From: JBGQDM01 sp041495845
Lineage (GTDB): Bacteria > Acidobacteriota > Terriglobia > Terriglobales > Acidobacteriaceae
Assembly: GCA_041495845.1 (NCBI GenBank)
Contig: JBGQDM010000003.1
Span: forward strand, 1 to 64,000
DNA: 64,000 nucleotides
Reading direction: 5' to 3'
In this document: piece by piece, positions 51,658 to 59,286 of the stretch
Numbering within the stretch: the first letter of the stretch is position 1
Layout: every line of letters begins with the position of its first letter
Program-made: the position numbers and the translations under genes
The notes under the pieces: generated by a model
What the model saw: only the letters and a program-made list of their open reading frames with translations
What the model was told of the DNA's origin: nothing
Databases searched by the model: none

Positions 51658-52233
51658 ATGATTCTTATTCTCGACAACTACGACTCGTTTACCTACAACC
51701 TCGTGCAGTACCTGGGCGAGATGGGGGCGCAGGTCGAAGTGCGCCGCAATGATCAGGTGACAGTTGCTGAGGTTGCGGCCATGTCGCCGGAGCGTATCTT
51801 GATCTCTCCCGGACCGTGTACGCCACGGGAGGCGGGCATCAGCGTGGAGTTGATCCGGTACATGACGGGCAAGGTGCCGGTGCTGGGCGTCTGTTTGGGA
51901 CACCAGGCGCTCGGAGAGGCCTTCGGCGGCAAGGTGGTCCGTGCGCACACGCTGATGCACGGCAAGACCAGTGCGGTCGAGCACGACGGCCGCACCATCT
52001 TCCACGGCCTGCCGGCGCCGTTTACCGCCACTCGTTACCACTCGCTGGTGGTCGCGGAAGACAGCCTGCCGGCGGAGCTCGAAGTCAGCGCGCATACGCG
52101 AGACCGCAACGGCGCGCGTGTGATTATGGGCCTGCGCCACCGAAAGTTTCCTGTCGAGGGGGTGCAGTTTCATCCCGAGAGCGTGCTCACCACGGAGGGC
52201 AAGCAGCTCATCCGGAATTTCTTGTCGCTCTAG
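51658..52233 (+). CDS. trpG: Anthranilate synthase component II (glutamine amidotransferase)
   Basis: 191 residues. It supplies ammonia from glutamine to TrpE and possibly to aminodeoxychorismate synthase (PabA role). The catalytic triad is clear: Cys79 in [11 protein letters not shown], His172 and Glu174 in [26 protein letters not shown] begins the protein. ATG 51658 is the family start. It is separated from trpE by 1.35 kb holding the XRE/Fic module and a repeat. Confidence 0.94.
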   Translation: MILILDNYDSFTYNLVQYLGEMGAQVEVRRNDQVTVAEVAAMSPERILISPGPCTPREAGISVELIRYMTGKVPVLGVCLGHQALGEAFGGKVVRAHTLMHGKTSAVEHDGRTIFHGLPAPFTATRYHSLVVAEDSLPAELEVSAHTRDRNGARVIMGLRHRKFPVEGVQFHPESVLTTEGKQLIRNFLSL

Positions 52234-52314
52234 GGCTTTGTGCGGGGCAGCCTTTCGGGGCTTGACACCCGCCAACCGCGCAAGCGATGCTAGCTCTGCT
52301 TTGCCCATAACCGC

Positions 52315-52638
52315 ATGACCGAAGGCCCGCCGGAACGCCGTTCCACCCGTCGCTTTGGGTTGCGCCTGCCGGTGTCGGTGAGCTTTCCCGATGCCAAGGG
52401 TACCGAGGCCGAAACTCGCGATGTCAGCGCTCGCGGCATTTCCTTCTCGGTGGACTCGGGCATGGCGGAAGGCACGGAACTCGAATTCACCCTGACGCTT
52501 CCCCCCGAAATCACGGCGACCGATAGCATCCGCGTACGCTGCAAGGGTAGAGTCGTGCGCATGGAACCTGGCGGTGTAGGCGGCAAGACTTCCGTTGCCG
52601 CTGTGATCCACGAATACGAATTCCTCTCCGAACCCTAG
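52315..52638 (+). CDS. PilZ domain protein
   Basis: 107 residues, a single PilZ domain. The c-di-GMP-binding residues appear as RRSTRRFGLRLPV (RxxxR) and DVSARGISFSVD (D/N-x-S-x-x-G). It would sense cyclic di-GMP in the cytoplasm, probably affecting motility or exopolysaccharide. It stands alone after trpG, 81 bases downstream. Confidence 0.88.
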   Translation: MTEGPPERRSTRRFGLRLPVSVSFPDAKGTEAETRDVSARGISFSVDSGMAEGTELEFTLTLPPEITATDSIRVRCKGRVVRMEPGGVGGKTSVAAVIHEYEFLSEP

Positions 52639-52751
52639 GTGCTCGCGCCATCCAGCCAGGAGCTTTTTCGGAGCGTTGCCACACCGCGATTTCTGCCGCT
52701 TCTCGTGCGCCGCACGCGTGTTATCGTTGCCTGAGATCCTCTTAAGCCCCT

Positions 52752-54083
52752 GTGCTGTGCACGAATTCCAGATCGAAATCCTGTGCGGCGGTGCCGCTCC
52801 TGTGTTTCCTGGCGCTCGCCGGCACTCTTGCGCCTGGGTTGGCAGCGTCCTGGGCTTCTGAAACCGCGATTTTCCGCAAAATTGAAATTGTTCCTCGCGA
52901 ATCCGGTATCGAGTTTTCCATCCAGTGCTCGCTTCCGGTGGCGCCACAGGTGCGGCGGTTGCACGCTCCGGAACGCCTGGTGATCGACCTGCCGAATACG
53001 CGGGTTGCCGCCCAGCCACAACCCATTCGGGTCGATAGTCCGGACGTACGCGCCATCCGCATCAACCAGTTTCAAGCGGACCCGCCGGTCACCCGTATCG
53101 TGCTTGATCTTGTGGGGGCGCGCGAATATTCGCTGGCCAACGAAGGCAGCACTTTGAACCTGCGGGTGCAGTCGGAGAAACTGACGCCGTCCATTACCGT
53201 GGCCCGCACTCCCGTCGCTCCGGCCGGGGTGCTGGTGTCCGGCAGCCGTGTTCCGGAAGGATCGGCGGTGACCGCAGGAGCGGACACTGCCACCATGCGC
53301 CTGGCGCGCGGTGGAGAAGTACGGGTCTGTCCCGGCACCACAGTTTCTGTCACCCCAGCGCAGAACAGCCGCGACCTAATGCTCGGCATGAGCACCGGCG
53401 CCCTGGAGCTGCACTATGTCTCCACCACCTCGGCGGACACCGTGCTCACGCCCGATTTCCGCATCGTGCTAGCCGGACCCGGCGAGTTCCACTACGCCAT
53501 CAGCACCGATGCCCGTGGTGACACTTGTGTACGCTCGCTGGCCGGCAACCAGGCTCCCGCTCTGATCTCTGAACTGATGGGCGACTCTACCTACCAGGTG
53601 AAGCCGCTGGAGCAGGTGGTCTTTCGCGGTGGTCGCCTGCGCCGCGCGGACGCCAACGTGCCTTTTGAATGTGGATGTCCCCCGCAACGCCCCCCGCAAC
53701 TGCTGGCTGCGGTACCCACCGAGGGCGCAAAGATTATCGCCACCGGAACCGTTCCGGGCCCATTCGCTACGCCGGCCCCAGGCGGTTCTCAGGCCTCAAG
53801 CTTGCCGTCCACGCCAGTACCGGTACCGCCCGGGCCGGCCAACGAAGTGCATGTTCAGGTGGACGCGCCCTTTATCTTCCGCGCCCAGGCCAGCCCGGCG
53901 GCGGCTCAGGAAGTCGCCCGGCTCACCGTGGTCCGCAATACGGCGCCGCAGTGGATCGAGACCGTCGCCATGCCTTTGAGTGTAGACTCGTCTGCTGCCA
54001 CAGCTACGCCAAAACCAGCGTCGCCACACAACCACGATCTCTTCAGCGCCATCAAAGGATTGTTCCGCAAATTGTTCGGCTGA
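52752..54083 (+). CDS. Secreted AMIN-domain protein with FecR-like middle region
   Basis: 443 residues. A signal peptide (PLLCFLALAGTLAPGLAAS) is followed by an AMIN domain (about residues 40-145: FRKIEIVPRESGIEFSIQCS, LHAPERLVIDLPNTRV, IRINQFQADPPVTRIVLDLV). The middle (about 170-300) has FecR-like strands (ARGGEVRVCPGTTVSVTPA, LAGPGEFHYAIS) and a Cys pair (FECGCP). The C-terminal part is Pro/Ala-rich. AMIN domains bind peptidoglycan or pilus parts. GTG 52752 is used; no better start is seen. Confidence 0.8.
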   Translation: MLCTNSRSKSCAAVPLLCFLALAGTLAPGLAASWASETAIFRKIEIVPRESGIEFSIQCSLPVAPQVRRLHAPERLVIDLPNTRVAAQPQPIRVDSPDVRAIRINQFQADPPVTRIVLDLVGAREYSLANEGSTLNLRVQSEKLTPSITVARTPVAPAGVLVSGSRVPEGSAVTAGADTATMRLARGGEVRVCPGTTVSVTPAQNSRDLMLGMSTGALELHYVSTTSADTVLTPDFRIVLAGPGEFHYAISTDARGDTCVRSLAGNQAPALISELMGDSTYQVKPLEQVVFRGGRLRRADANVPFECGCPPQRPPQLLAAVPTEGAKIIATGTVPGPFATPAPGGSQASSLPSTPVPVPPGPANEVHVQVDAPFIFRAQASPAAAQEVARLTVVRNTAPQWIETVAMPLSVDSSAATATPKPASPHNHDLFSAIKGLFRKLFG

Positions 54084-54116
54084 GGTTCGAAGCCAAGCCT
54101 GGGTTGGGCAAGCGGA

Positions 54117-54248
54117 ATGACTTTTCGGAGGGGTCTTGACGAAAAGGCGATGGCCGCCGTCAAGCAGGGGAAATTCGAGCCCGCGCGGAAAGACAGTCAT
54201 CCCGTCGTGGTGCAGATCAACGTCGAGGTCAGCTTCCGGCTCTACTAA
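54117..54248 (+). pseudogene. TonB C-terminal remnant
   Basis: From ATG 54117 the frame reads MTFRRGLDEKAMAAVKQGKF, then EPARKDSHPVVVQINVEVSF and RLY-stop. The pattern GLDEKAxxAVKxxKFxPAxKDxxPVxVQINVEVxFRLY is the extreme C-terminus of acidobacterial TonB-like energy transducers. The transmembrane anchor, proline linker and most of the TonB domain are missing, so this 43-codon piece is almost certainly a relic. It abuts the AMIN gene by 33 bases. Confidence 0.7.
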
Positions 54249-54251
54249 CGG

Positions 54252-54533
54252 TTAGCGGTCCAACTTTTCGCGGGCCACATCGGCCATCTCGCGGGCCCAG
54301 TCGGAGCCGCGTTCCACCGCGTCGCTCACGCGCTCCTGGGCGTCTTCCGCTACATCGCCCAGATAGTCGCGTGCATCTTCATAGCGGCGGAGCAGCGACC
54401 GGCGCATCTGGGGGCCGGTTTTCGGCGTCAGCAGCATGGCAGCTACCGCCCCCGCGCCTACCCCGAGCATAAAGAAGGCGGCAGCGATACCAAACGTGGT
54501 GCGATCGGAAGCTTCGTACTTTCCGGAAGACAT
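54252..54533 (-). CDS. YtxH domain-containing membrane protein
   Basis: 93 residues. One N-terminal helix with a small-residue face (FGIAAAFFMLGVGAGAVAAM), then LLTPKTGPQMRRSLLRRYED and a charged amphipathic helix (DAQERVSDAVERGSDWAREM). This is the YtxH layout (LLAPxxGxxxR), small membrane-anchored proteins of stress response. The ATG at 54533 starts the conserved part; the frame is open farther upstream, but that region is a repeat. Confidence 0.82.
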   Translation of the reverse strand: MSSGKYEASDRTTFGIAAAFFMLGVGAGAVAAMLLTPKTGPQMRRSLLRRYEDARDYLGDVAEDAQERVSDAVERGSDWAREMADVAREKLDR

Positions 54534-54617
54534 GAGAGCCTGCTTTCTGTCCGGCGTGCGGACTGTCCAACGAGTTTCCGGTTCCCCCATTCTAGTCCCC
54601 TGGGGGGTCGAACCTCT

Positions 54618-54747
54618 ACCACCAAGGGCACGAAGGTACACCAAGGCCTCCCCGCAATGACCGTGTTCTCCGCGAACTCTGCGGGCGTTCCTCAGCGACC
54701 TCTGCGTTTCAAGATTTCCCCTGGTGTTCCTTCGTGGCCTTGGTGGT
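54618..54747. repeat. Dispersed inverted repeat, 'CCACNAAGG' family, composite copy 4
   Basis: The left arm (54618-54646: ACCACCAAGGGCACGAAGGT plus ACACCAAGG) pairs with the right arm (54719-54747: CCTGGTGTTCCTTCGTGGCC plus TTGGTGGTG). The interior contains TTCTCCGCGAACTCTGCGG and CAGCGACCTCTGCG, right-end-like pieces of the other 'AACCGCRGAG' family, so one family seems nested in the other. It lies just before the efp promoter region. Confidence 0.72.
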
Positions 54748-54865
54748 GAATGGTGTTGGTTTCGCCGGCGCGTGTACAATAGAGTTTTCCACGAGTCCGG
54801 CGGGCTTGGCCGTCTGCCCTCCGCCGGCCCAGCCATCGCATTTCTTAAGGAGATACTCGGCGGTT

Positions 54866-55426
54866 ATGGCAATTCCTGCGACCAAAATGCGTCCGGGCAT
54901 GGTCATCCGGCACAACAACGATCTGTGCTCCGTTTTCAGCGTGGAGCACCGCACGCCCGGCAACCTGCGCGCCTTCATCCAAGCCAAACTCCGCAACCTG
55001 CGCACCGGCGCCATCTTCGAACACCGCTTCCGCTCTCCTGACCCGATTGACAAGGTCACGGTGGACGAAGAGCAGATGGAATTCCTCTACGCCGACGGGG
55101 ACGACTACCACTTCATGAATATCCAGAACTACGAGCAGATGCATCTGAACCGCGACATTCTGGGTGACGCGGTGGAATATCTGACGCCGAATCTGCAGAT
55201 TACGATCGAGTTTTTTGACGGCAAGCCGGTGGGCATTGAGCTGCCGCAGACCGTTGAACTTACCGTCGTTGAAACCGAGCCTGGTCTGAAGAGCGCCACC
55301 GCTTCCAGCGTGACCAAGCCGGCCAAGACCGAGACTGGACTGGTGGTGCAGGTGCCCCCGTTCATCAACGAGGGCGAAAAGATCCGCGTCGATACTTCCG
55401 AGGGAGCCTATCTTTCGCGCGCGTAA
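54866..55426 (+). CDS. efp: Elongation factor P
   Basis: 186 residues with three beta-barrel domains. It relieves ribosome stalling at polyproline. The domain-1 loop, normally PGKG or PGRG carrying the modified Lys/Arg, reads TPGNLRAFIQAKLRNLRTG here: Asn33 at the tip, Arg35 two residues on. Other signatures (FEHRFRSPDPIDKV, FEPxEI-like VPPFINEGEKIRVDTSEGAY) are normal. AAGGAG precedes ATG 54866. It heads efp-acyP-apt. Confidence 0.95.
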   Translation: MAIPATKMRPGMVIRHNNDLCSVFSVEHRTPGNLRAFIQAKLRNLRTGAIFEHRFRSPDPIDKVTVDEEQMEFLYADGDDYHFMNIQNYEQMHLNRDILGDAVEYLTPNLQITIEFFDGKPVGIELPQTVELTVVETEPGLKSATASSVTKPAKTETGLVVQVPPFINEGEKIRVDTSEGAYLSRA

Positions 55427-55448
55427 ACTGAGAGCTGATAGCGAGACG

Positions 55449-55760
55449 ATGACTTCCGGCGATCAGAACCCCAACCACAGCAAAGAGGCGCGCCGCTTTC
55501 TGGTGCGGGGGCGAGTGCAGGGCGTCGGTTTCCGCTGGTTTGTAGAGGCCGAAGCGCATAAGCTCGGCGTGGCCGGCTGGGTGCGCAACAACGATGATGG
55601 CGCCGTAGAAGTGCTGGCCATGGGTACGCCCGCCCAACTTGCCGGCTTGAAGTGCAAACTCTGGGAAGGGCCGCGGGCCGCGCGTGTGGAGGCCATCGAA
55701 GAGCACGCCACGCCGCCGGTGGCCGGCTACCTCACTTTTGGAATTCAGGGAAACGGATAA
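55449..55760 (+). CDS. acyP: Acylphosphatase
   Basis: 103 residues. Catalytic Arg in [17 protein letters not shown] and Asn in [16 protein letters not shown] are both present. It hydrolyses acyl phosphates. An N-terminal extension ([13 protein letters not shown]) precedes the fold. The TAA stop overlaps the apt ATG by one base (TAATG), so apt translation is coupled. Confidence 0.93.
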   Translation: MTSGDQNPNHSKEARRFLVRGRVQGVGFRWFVEAEAHKLGVAGWVRNNDDGAVEVLAMGTPAQLAGLKCKLWEGPRAARVEAIEEHATPPVAGYLTFGIQGNG

Positions 55761-56317
55761 TGTCCAAGCCGCACAACTCTAACCCGCCGCTCAACGCCAA
55801 CGACCTTAAGAAGCTCATCCGCGAGATTCCGGATTTCCCCAAGCCGGGAATTCTCTTCTACGACATCACCACGCTGCTCAAGGACAAAGTTGGTTTTGCC
55901 ACGCTGATTGACCAACTCGCTGAGCATTATCTCGGGCGGAGTGTGGACCTGGTGCTGGGCATGGAAGCGCGCGGTTTCATTTTTGGTCCCGCGCTCGCGT
56001 ATCGCTTGAACGCCGGGTTCATTCCAGTGCGCAAGCCGGGCAAACTGCCTGCGCCCGCCGCCCGCGTCAGCTACGAGCTCGAGTACGGCAGCAACTCACT
56101 CGAAATCCACAAGGACGCAATTCAAAAGGGGCAGCGCGTGATTATTGTGGATGATCTGCTCGCCACGGGCGGCACCGCTGCGGCGACGGTGAAACTCGCG
56201 CAAGGCTCGGGCGCCGAAATTGCCGGTGTCGGATTTGTGGTGGAACTGGATTTTCTGGATGGCCGCAAGAAGTTGGCCGGACAGGACGTGTTTTCGCTTC
56301 TGCACTACGACCACTAG
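55760..56317 (+). CDS. apt: Adenine phosphoribosyltransferase
   Basis: 185 residues. It makes AMP from adenine and PRPP. Signatures: [50 protein letters not shown], and the PRPP loop [21 protein letters not shown] 55760 overlaps the acyP stop. Confidence 0.95.
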   Translation: MSKPHNSNPPLNANDLKKLIREIPDFPKPGILFYDITTLLKDKVGFATLIDQLAEHYLGRSVDLVLGMEARGFIFGPALAYRLNAGFIPVRKPGKLPAPAARVSYELEYGSNSLEIHKDAIQKGQRVIIVDDLLATGGTAAATVKLAQGSGAEIAGVGFVVELDFLDGRKKLAGQDVFSLLHYDH

Positions 56318-56365
56318 GCTGAAACAGAACTAACGTGGAGACGGCCGCTCTCGGTCGCCCGCTGC

Positions 56366-56497
56366 TCACCGCACCAGCCGCACCACCGCGCCGACCACTG
56401 CGGTCCATATAGCAAGGCTTACCGCCAGCGCCATGCTGAGGCCGAGCACTCCGTTCCAGTTCAACTCGTAGACTTCATCGCCGAACTTTGGGTGCAT
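56366..56497 (-). CDS. Small single-helix membrane protein
   Basis: 43 residues: HPKFGDEVYELNWNG, then one transmembrane helix (VLGLSMALAVSLAIWTAVVG) and a basic end (AVVRLVR). A strong GGGAGGAG ribosome site 4-5 bases before ATG 56497 supports translation. No family is recognised. Confidence 0.6.
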   Translation of the reverse strand: MHPKFGDEVYELNWNGVLGLSMALAVSLAIWTAVVGAVVRLVR

Positions 56498-56673
56498 GAC
56501 TCCTCCCGCGTGCTGCATTCGCCCGCCGCCTTTGGACCGAGCCCTCAGGTGGTGATGGCTACGAATGCCTGCAGATTTGGATTCGCTGCCTGCGATTGTG
56601 TGACTCCTGCGTGGCGGGTGGCAAGTAACTTCGGGTCGTAGGAGTTCCACGGAGGTAACTGCCCGGCCGACCC

Positions 56674-56931
56674 TTACCCTTCAATCACTTCCAGGTTGAT
56701 GTCTTTGGCCAGGTAATTCTTCCGCCGGAACCAGTCTTCCATGGCCACGCGCAGTTGCTCGAGCGGCACTGCGGTACCGACTTCCATCCGCCCGTCCGCC
56801 ACCGGCAGCGTGTTATCGAAGACGGTGGCATTCGTGAAATTGCGCATGGAGAAACTGTCCAGCCACTTCAGCGGGCAGAGATGCCGCTGGCCGTTCTCGA
56901 GATATTCCACACGTACTTTGCGGGCAAACAT
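56674..56931 (-). CDS. Small conserved-looking protein of unknown function
   Basis: 85 residues: KVRVEYLENGQRHLCPLKWL, NFTNATVFDNTLPVADGRME, and a C-terminal helix AVPLEQLRVAMEDWFRRKNY ending KDINLEVIEG. It has no signal, helix anchor or metal motif. It lies 35 bases downstream of pckA on the same strand, so it may be cotranscribed with it. Confidence 0.6.
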   Translation of the reverse strand: MFARKVRVEYLENGQRHLCPLKWLDSFSMRNFTNATVFDNTLPVADGRMEVGTAVPLEQLRVAMEDWFRRKNYLAKDINLEVIEG

Positions 56932-56966
56932 GGCGGATGAATCAAAGCCTGGCGCGGAAAGAAAAC

Positions 56967-58550
56967 CTACTTCTGTGCCCGGGGTCCAGCGACTCGGACC
57001 TCCGGCGGCGCATCGAAATTCTCAAAATTCTTGGCAAAGCGGCCACACAGTTCGGCCGCGGTGCGGTCATAAGCCGCCTTGTCTGCCCAGCTGTGGCGCG
57101 GATTCAGCAACTCTGAGGGCACGCCCGGACACGCCCGCGGAATGGACAAGCCAAACGCTGGTTCGGTTTCAAACTCCATTTGCCCCAGCCTGCCTTCCAC
57201 TGCCGCATCCACCATGGCCCGAGTGTAGGGTAGATCCATGCGCTTGCCCACGCCAAACTGTCCGCCTTGCCAGCCTGTGTTCACGAGCCAGCATTGGGCG
57301 CCATGTTCTTTCAAACGGCGGCCCAGCATCTCGGCATACGCCTTGGGCGGCAAGGGCAGAAACGGCGCGCCAAAACAAGTAGAGAACGTCGCCTGCGGCT
57401 CTTTGCCGACGCCGGCCTCCGTGCCCGCAACCTTGGCCGTGTAGCCGGAGAGAAAGTGAAACATGGCCTGCTCCGGCGTCAGTCGCGAAACCGGCGGCAA
57501 CACGCCGAACGCGTCGGCGGTGAGGAAGACCACGTTCTTGGGATGTCCGCCCACTCCCGGGACCACCGCGTTATCAATGAAGTCGACCGGATACGCCGCG
57601 CGTGTGTTTTCCGTCACGCTCTCGTCATCGTAATTGGGGACACGGGTGTTCTCGTCCATCACCACATTTTCCAGCACCGAGCCAAAGCGCAGCGCGCTCC
57701 AGATTTGCGGTTCCTTGGCCTGCGACAGCCGGATGCACTTGGCATAGCAGCCGCCCTCGAAGTTGAAAACACCGTTGGCGCTCCAGCCGTGCTCGTCGTC
57801 GCCAATGAGGCGCCGCGCCGGATCGGCGGAAAGCGTGGTCTTGCCCGTGCCTGAGAGCCCGAAAAACAGCGCGCTCACGCCATCCCGCCCGATGTTGGCC
57901 GAGCAGTGCATGGGAAACACGTTGTGCTGCGGCAACAGGAAGTTCATGACGCTGAAAATGGATTTCTTCATTTCGCCGGCATAGGCGGTGCCGCCGATCA
58001 ACACCATGCGGCGGGTGAAATTCACCATGATGAAGGCGCCGGAGTTGGTGCCGTCGCGCCCCGGTTCGGCGTGGAACTCAGGCGCTGCGATGACGGTGAA
58101 CTCCGCCGCATGCGTTTTTAGCTCCGCCGCCGTCGGGCGAATGAAGAGCTGCCGCACAAACAGGTTGTGCCACGCCTGCTCGTTCACCACGCGGATGGAA
58201 AGCCGGTACGAGGGATCAGACCCGCAGTAGAGGTCCTGGACAAACAGCTCGCGGCTGCGCAGGTGTTCAATCACCCGCTCGTACAGCGCATCAAACTTCG
58301 CCGGATCAAACGTCTGATTTACGGGACCCCACGCGACCTTGTCCGCGGTCAGCGAGTCTTTCACCACAAATTTGTCTTTCGGCGACCGGCCCGTCCGCCC
58401 GGTATACGCCACCACCGCCCCGTTGGCGGCCAGCTTGGCTTCTCCGCGGCGGATGGCGTGCTCCACCAGCGGCCCCGGCGCCAGGTTGAAGTGCACATTC
58501 TTCCGGTTGAGCAGGTCGCCGATGGGTGTGCTCTGGGTCGCGGTAGCCAT
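56967..58550 (-). CDS. pckA: Phosphoenolpyruvate carboxykinase (ATP)
   Basis: 527 residues. It decarboxylates and phosphorylates oxaloacetate to PEP in gluconeogenesis. Visible are [39 protein letters not shown], the kinase-1a motif [16 protein letters not shown], the kinase-2 region and [20 protein letters not shown]. The ATG at 58550 has AAGGAGAGG upstream. Confidence 0.95.
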   Translation of the reverse strand: MATATQSTPIGDLLNRKNVHFNLAPGPLVEHAIRRGEAKLAANGAVVAYTGRTGRSPKDKFVVKDSLTADKVAWGPVNQTFDPAKFDALYERVIEHLRSRELFVQDLYCGSDPSYRLSIRVVNEQAWHNLFVRQLFIRPTAAELKTHAAEFTVIAAPEFHAEPGRDGTNSGAFIMVNFTRRMVLIGGTAYAGEMKKSIFSVMNFLLPQHNVFPMHCSANIGRDGVSALFFGLSGTGKTTLSADPARRLIGDDEHGWSANGVFNFEGGCYAKCIRLSQAKEPQIWSALRFGSVLENVVMDENTRVPNYDDESVTENTRAAYPVDFIDNAVVPGVGGHPKNVVFLTADAFGVLPPVSRLTPEQAMFHFLSGYTAKVAGTEAGVGKEPQATFSTCFGAPFLPLPPKAYAEMLGRRLKEHGAQCWLVNTGWQGGQFGVGKRMDLPYTRAMVDAAVEGRLGQMEFETEPAFGLSIPRACPGVPSELLNPRHSWADKAAYDRTAAELCGRFAKNFENFDAPPEVRVAGPRAQK

Positions 58551-58698
58551 GAATCCTCTCCTTAAAGCAAAGACCTACTATTTTCCCTCAGAAGCCGGGT
58601 ATCTCCAAGTGATCAACCTACTTCTGGGGGGAGGGAAACAAGCGTGTGATGGGCTTGAAGACTCGCAAGCCACTGGTACCAATAGGCTTACTTGAGAT

Positions 58699-59055
58699 TT
58701 ACTGCGCCGGAACGGCCAGCATTTCCGCCAGCGCCGCGTCCATGTGCGCTAGCGTTTCGGCCACGGTCAGCGAGTACATTTCCTGGCCGGCGTGCCCACC
58801 CGTCTCGATCGCCGTCTTTAGATAGTGCCCGGCAATCTGGATGGCCAGACGGTCGGTGATCATCTTCCCGGTGCGACGCTGATACTCCACCCACGCCGGA
58901 TGCGGCAGGGCGATCCAGACCGGGTGGCCGTCCACCAGGAACTTGATGTCGACCGCGTCGGCATGCCGCGTGGCAATGGCCACCACGACAGCCTGAAAGA
59001 GACAGTGCGCCTGCTCCTTGGACCAGCGGTCGGCGGCATGAAAGTCGTCAAACAT
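58699..59055 (-). CDS. Protein of unknown function
   Basis: 118 residues: MFDDFHAADRWSKEQAHCLF begins the protein, followed by a strand pair DAVDIKFLVDGHPVWIALPH and helices WVEYQRRTGKMITDRLAIQI, and an Ala/Met/Leu-rich end (ETLAHMDAALAEMLAVPA). No family is recognised; soluble, probably cytoplasmic. The start at 59055 is preferred over 59235, which would add GC-rich low-quality sequence. Confidence 0.6.
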   Translation of the reverse strand: MFDDFHAADRWSKEQAHCLFQAVVVAIATRHADAVDIKFLVDGHPVWIALPHPAWVEYQRRTGKMITDRLAIQIAGHYLKTAIETGGHAGQEMYSLTVAETLAHMDAALAEMLAVPAQ

Positions 59056-59286
59056 GGCGGGCACAGAAAGTATAGCGGCAGGTGCGGCGGGGGGCAAACC
59101 GACCCGGAAAATTCTGGTCGCGCGCACGCTGGGGTGCACATATTTTGTATCTCGTCCCTTCGCAAAAAACGCAAACAACCAGGCACCCCCTGCGGTGGGA
59201 GTGCCAGCAAAAGTCCGGGGCGGGTCACCCGCCACTCACAGAAATCAACCTCAAGCACGGGCCACCGGCCTCTCGGTTCTTGGGGG

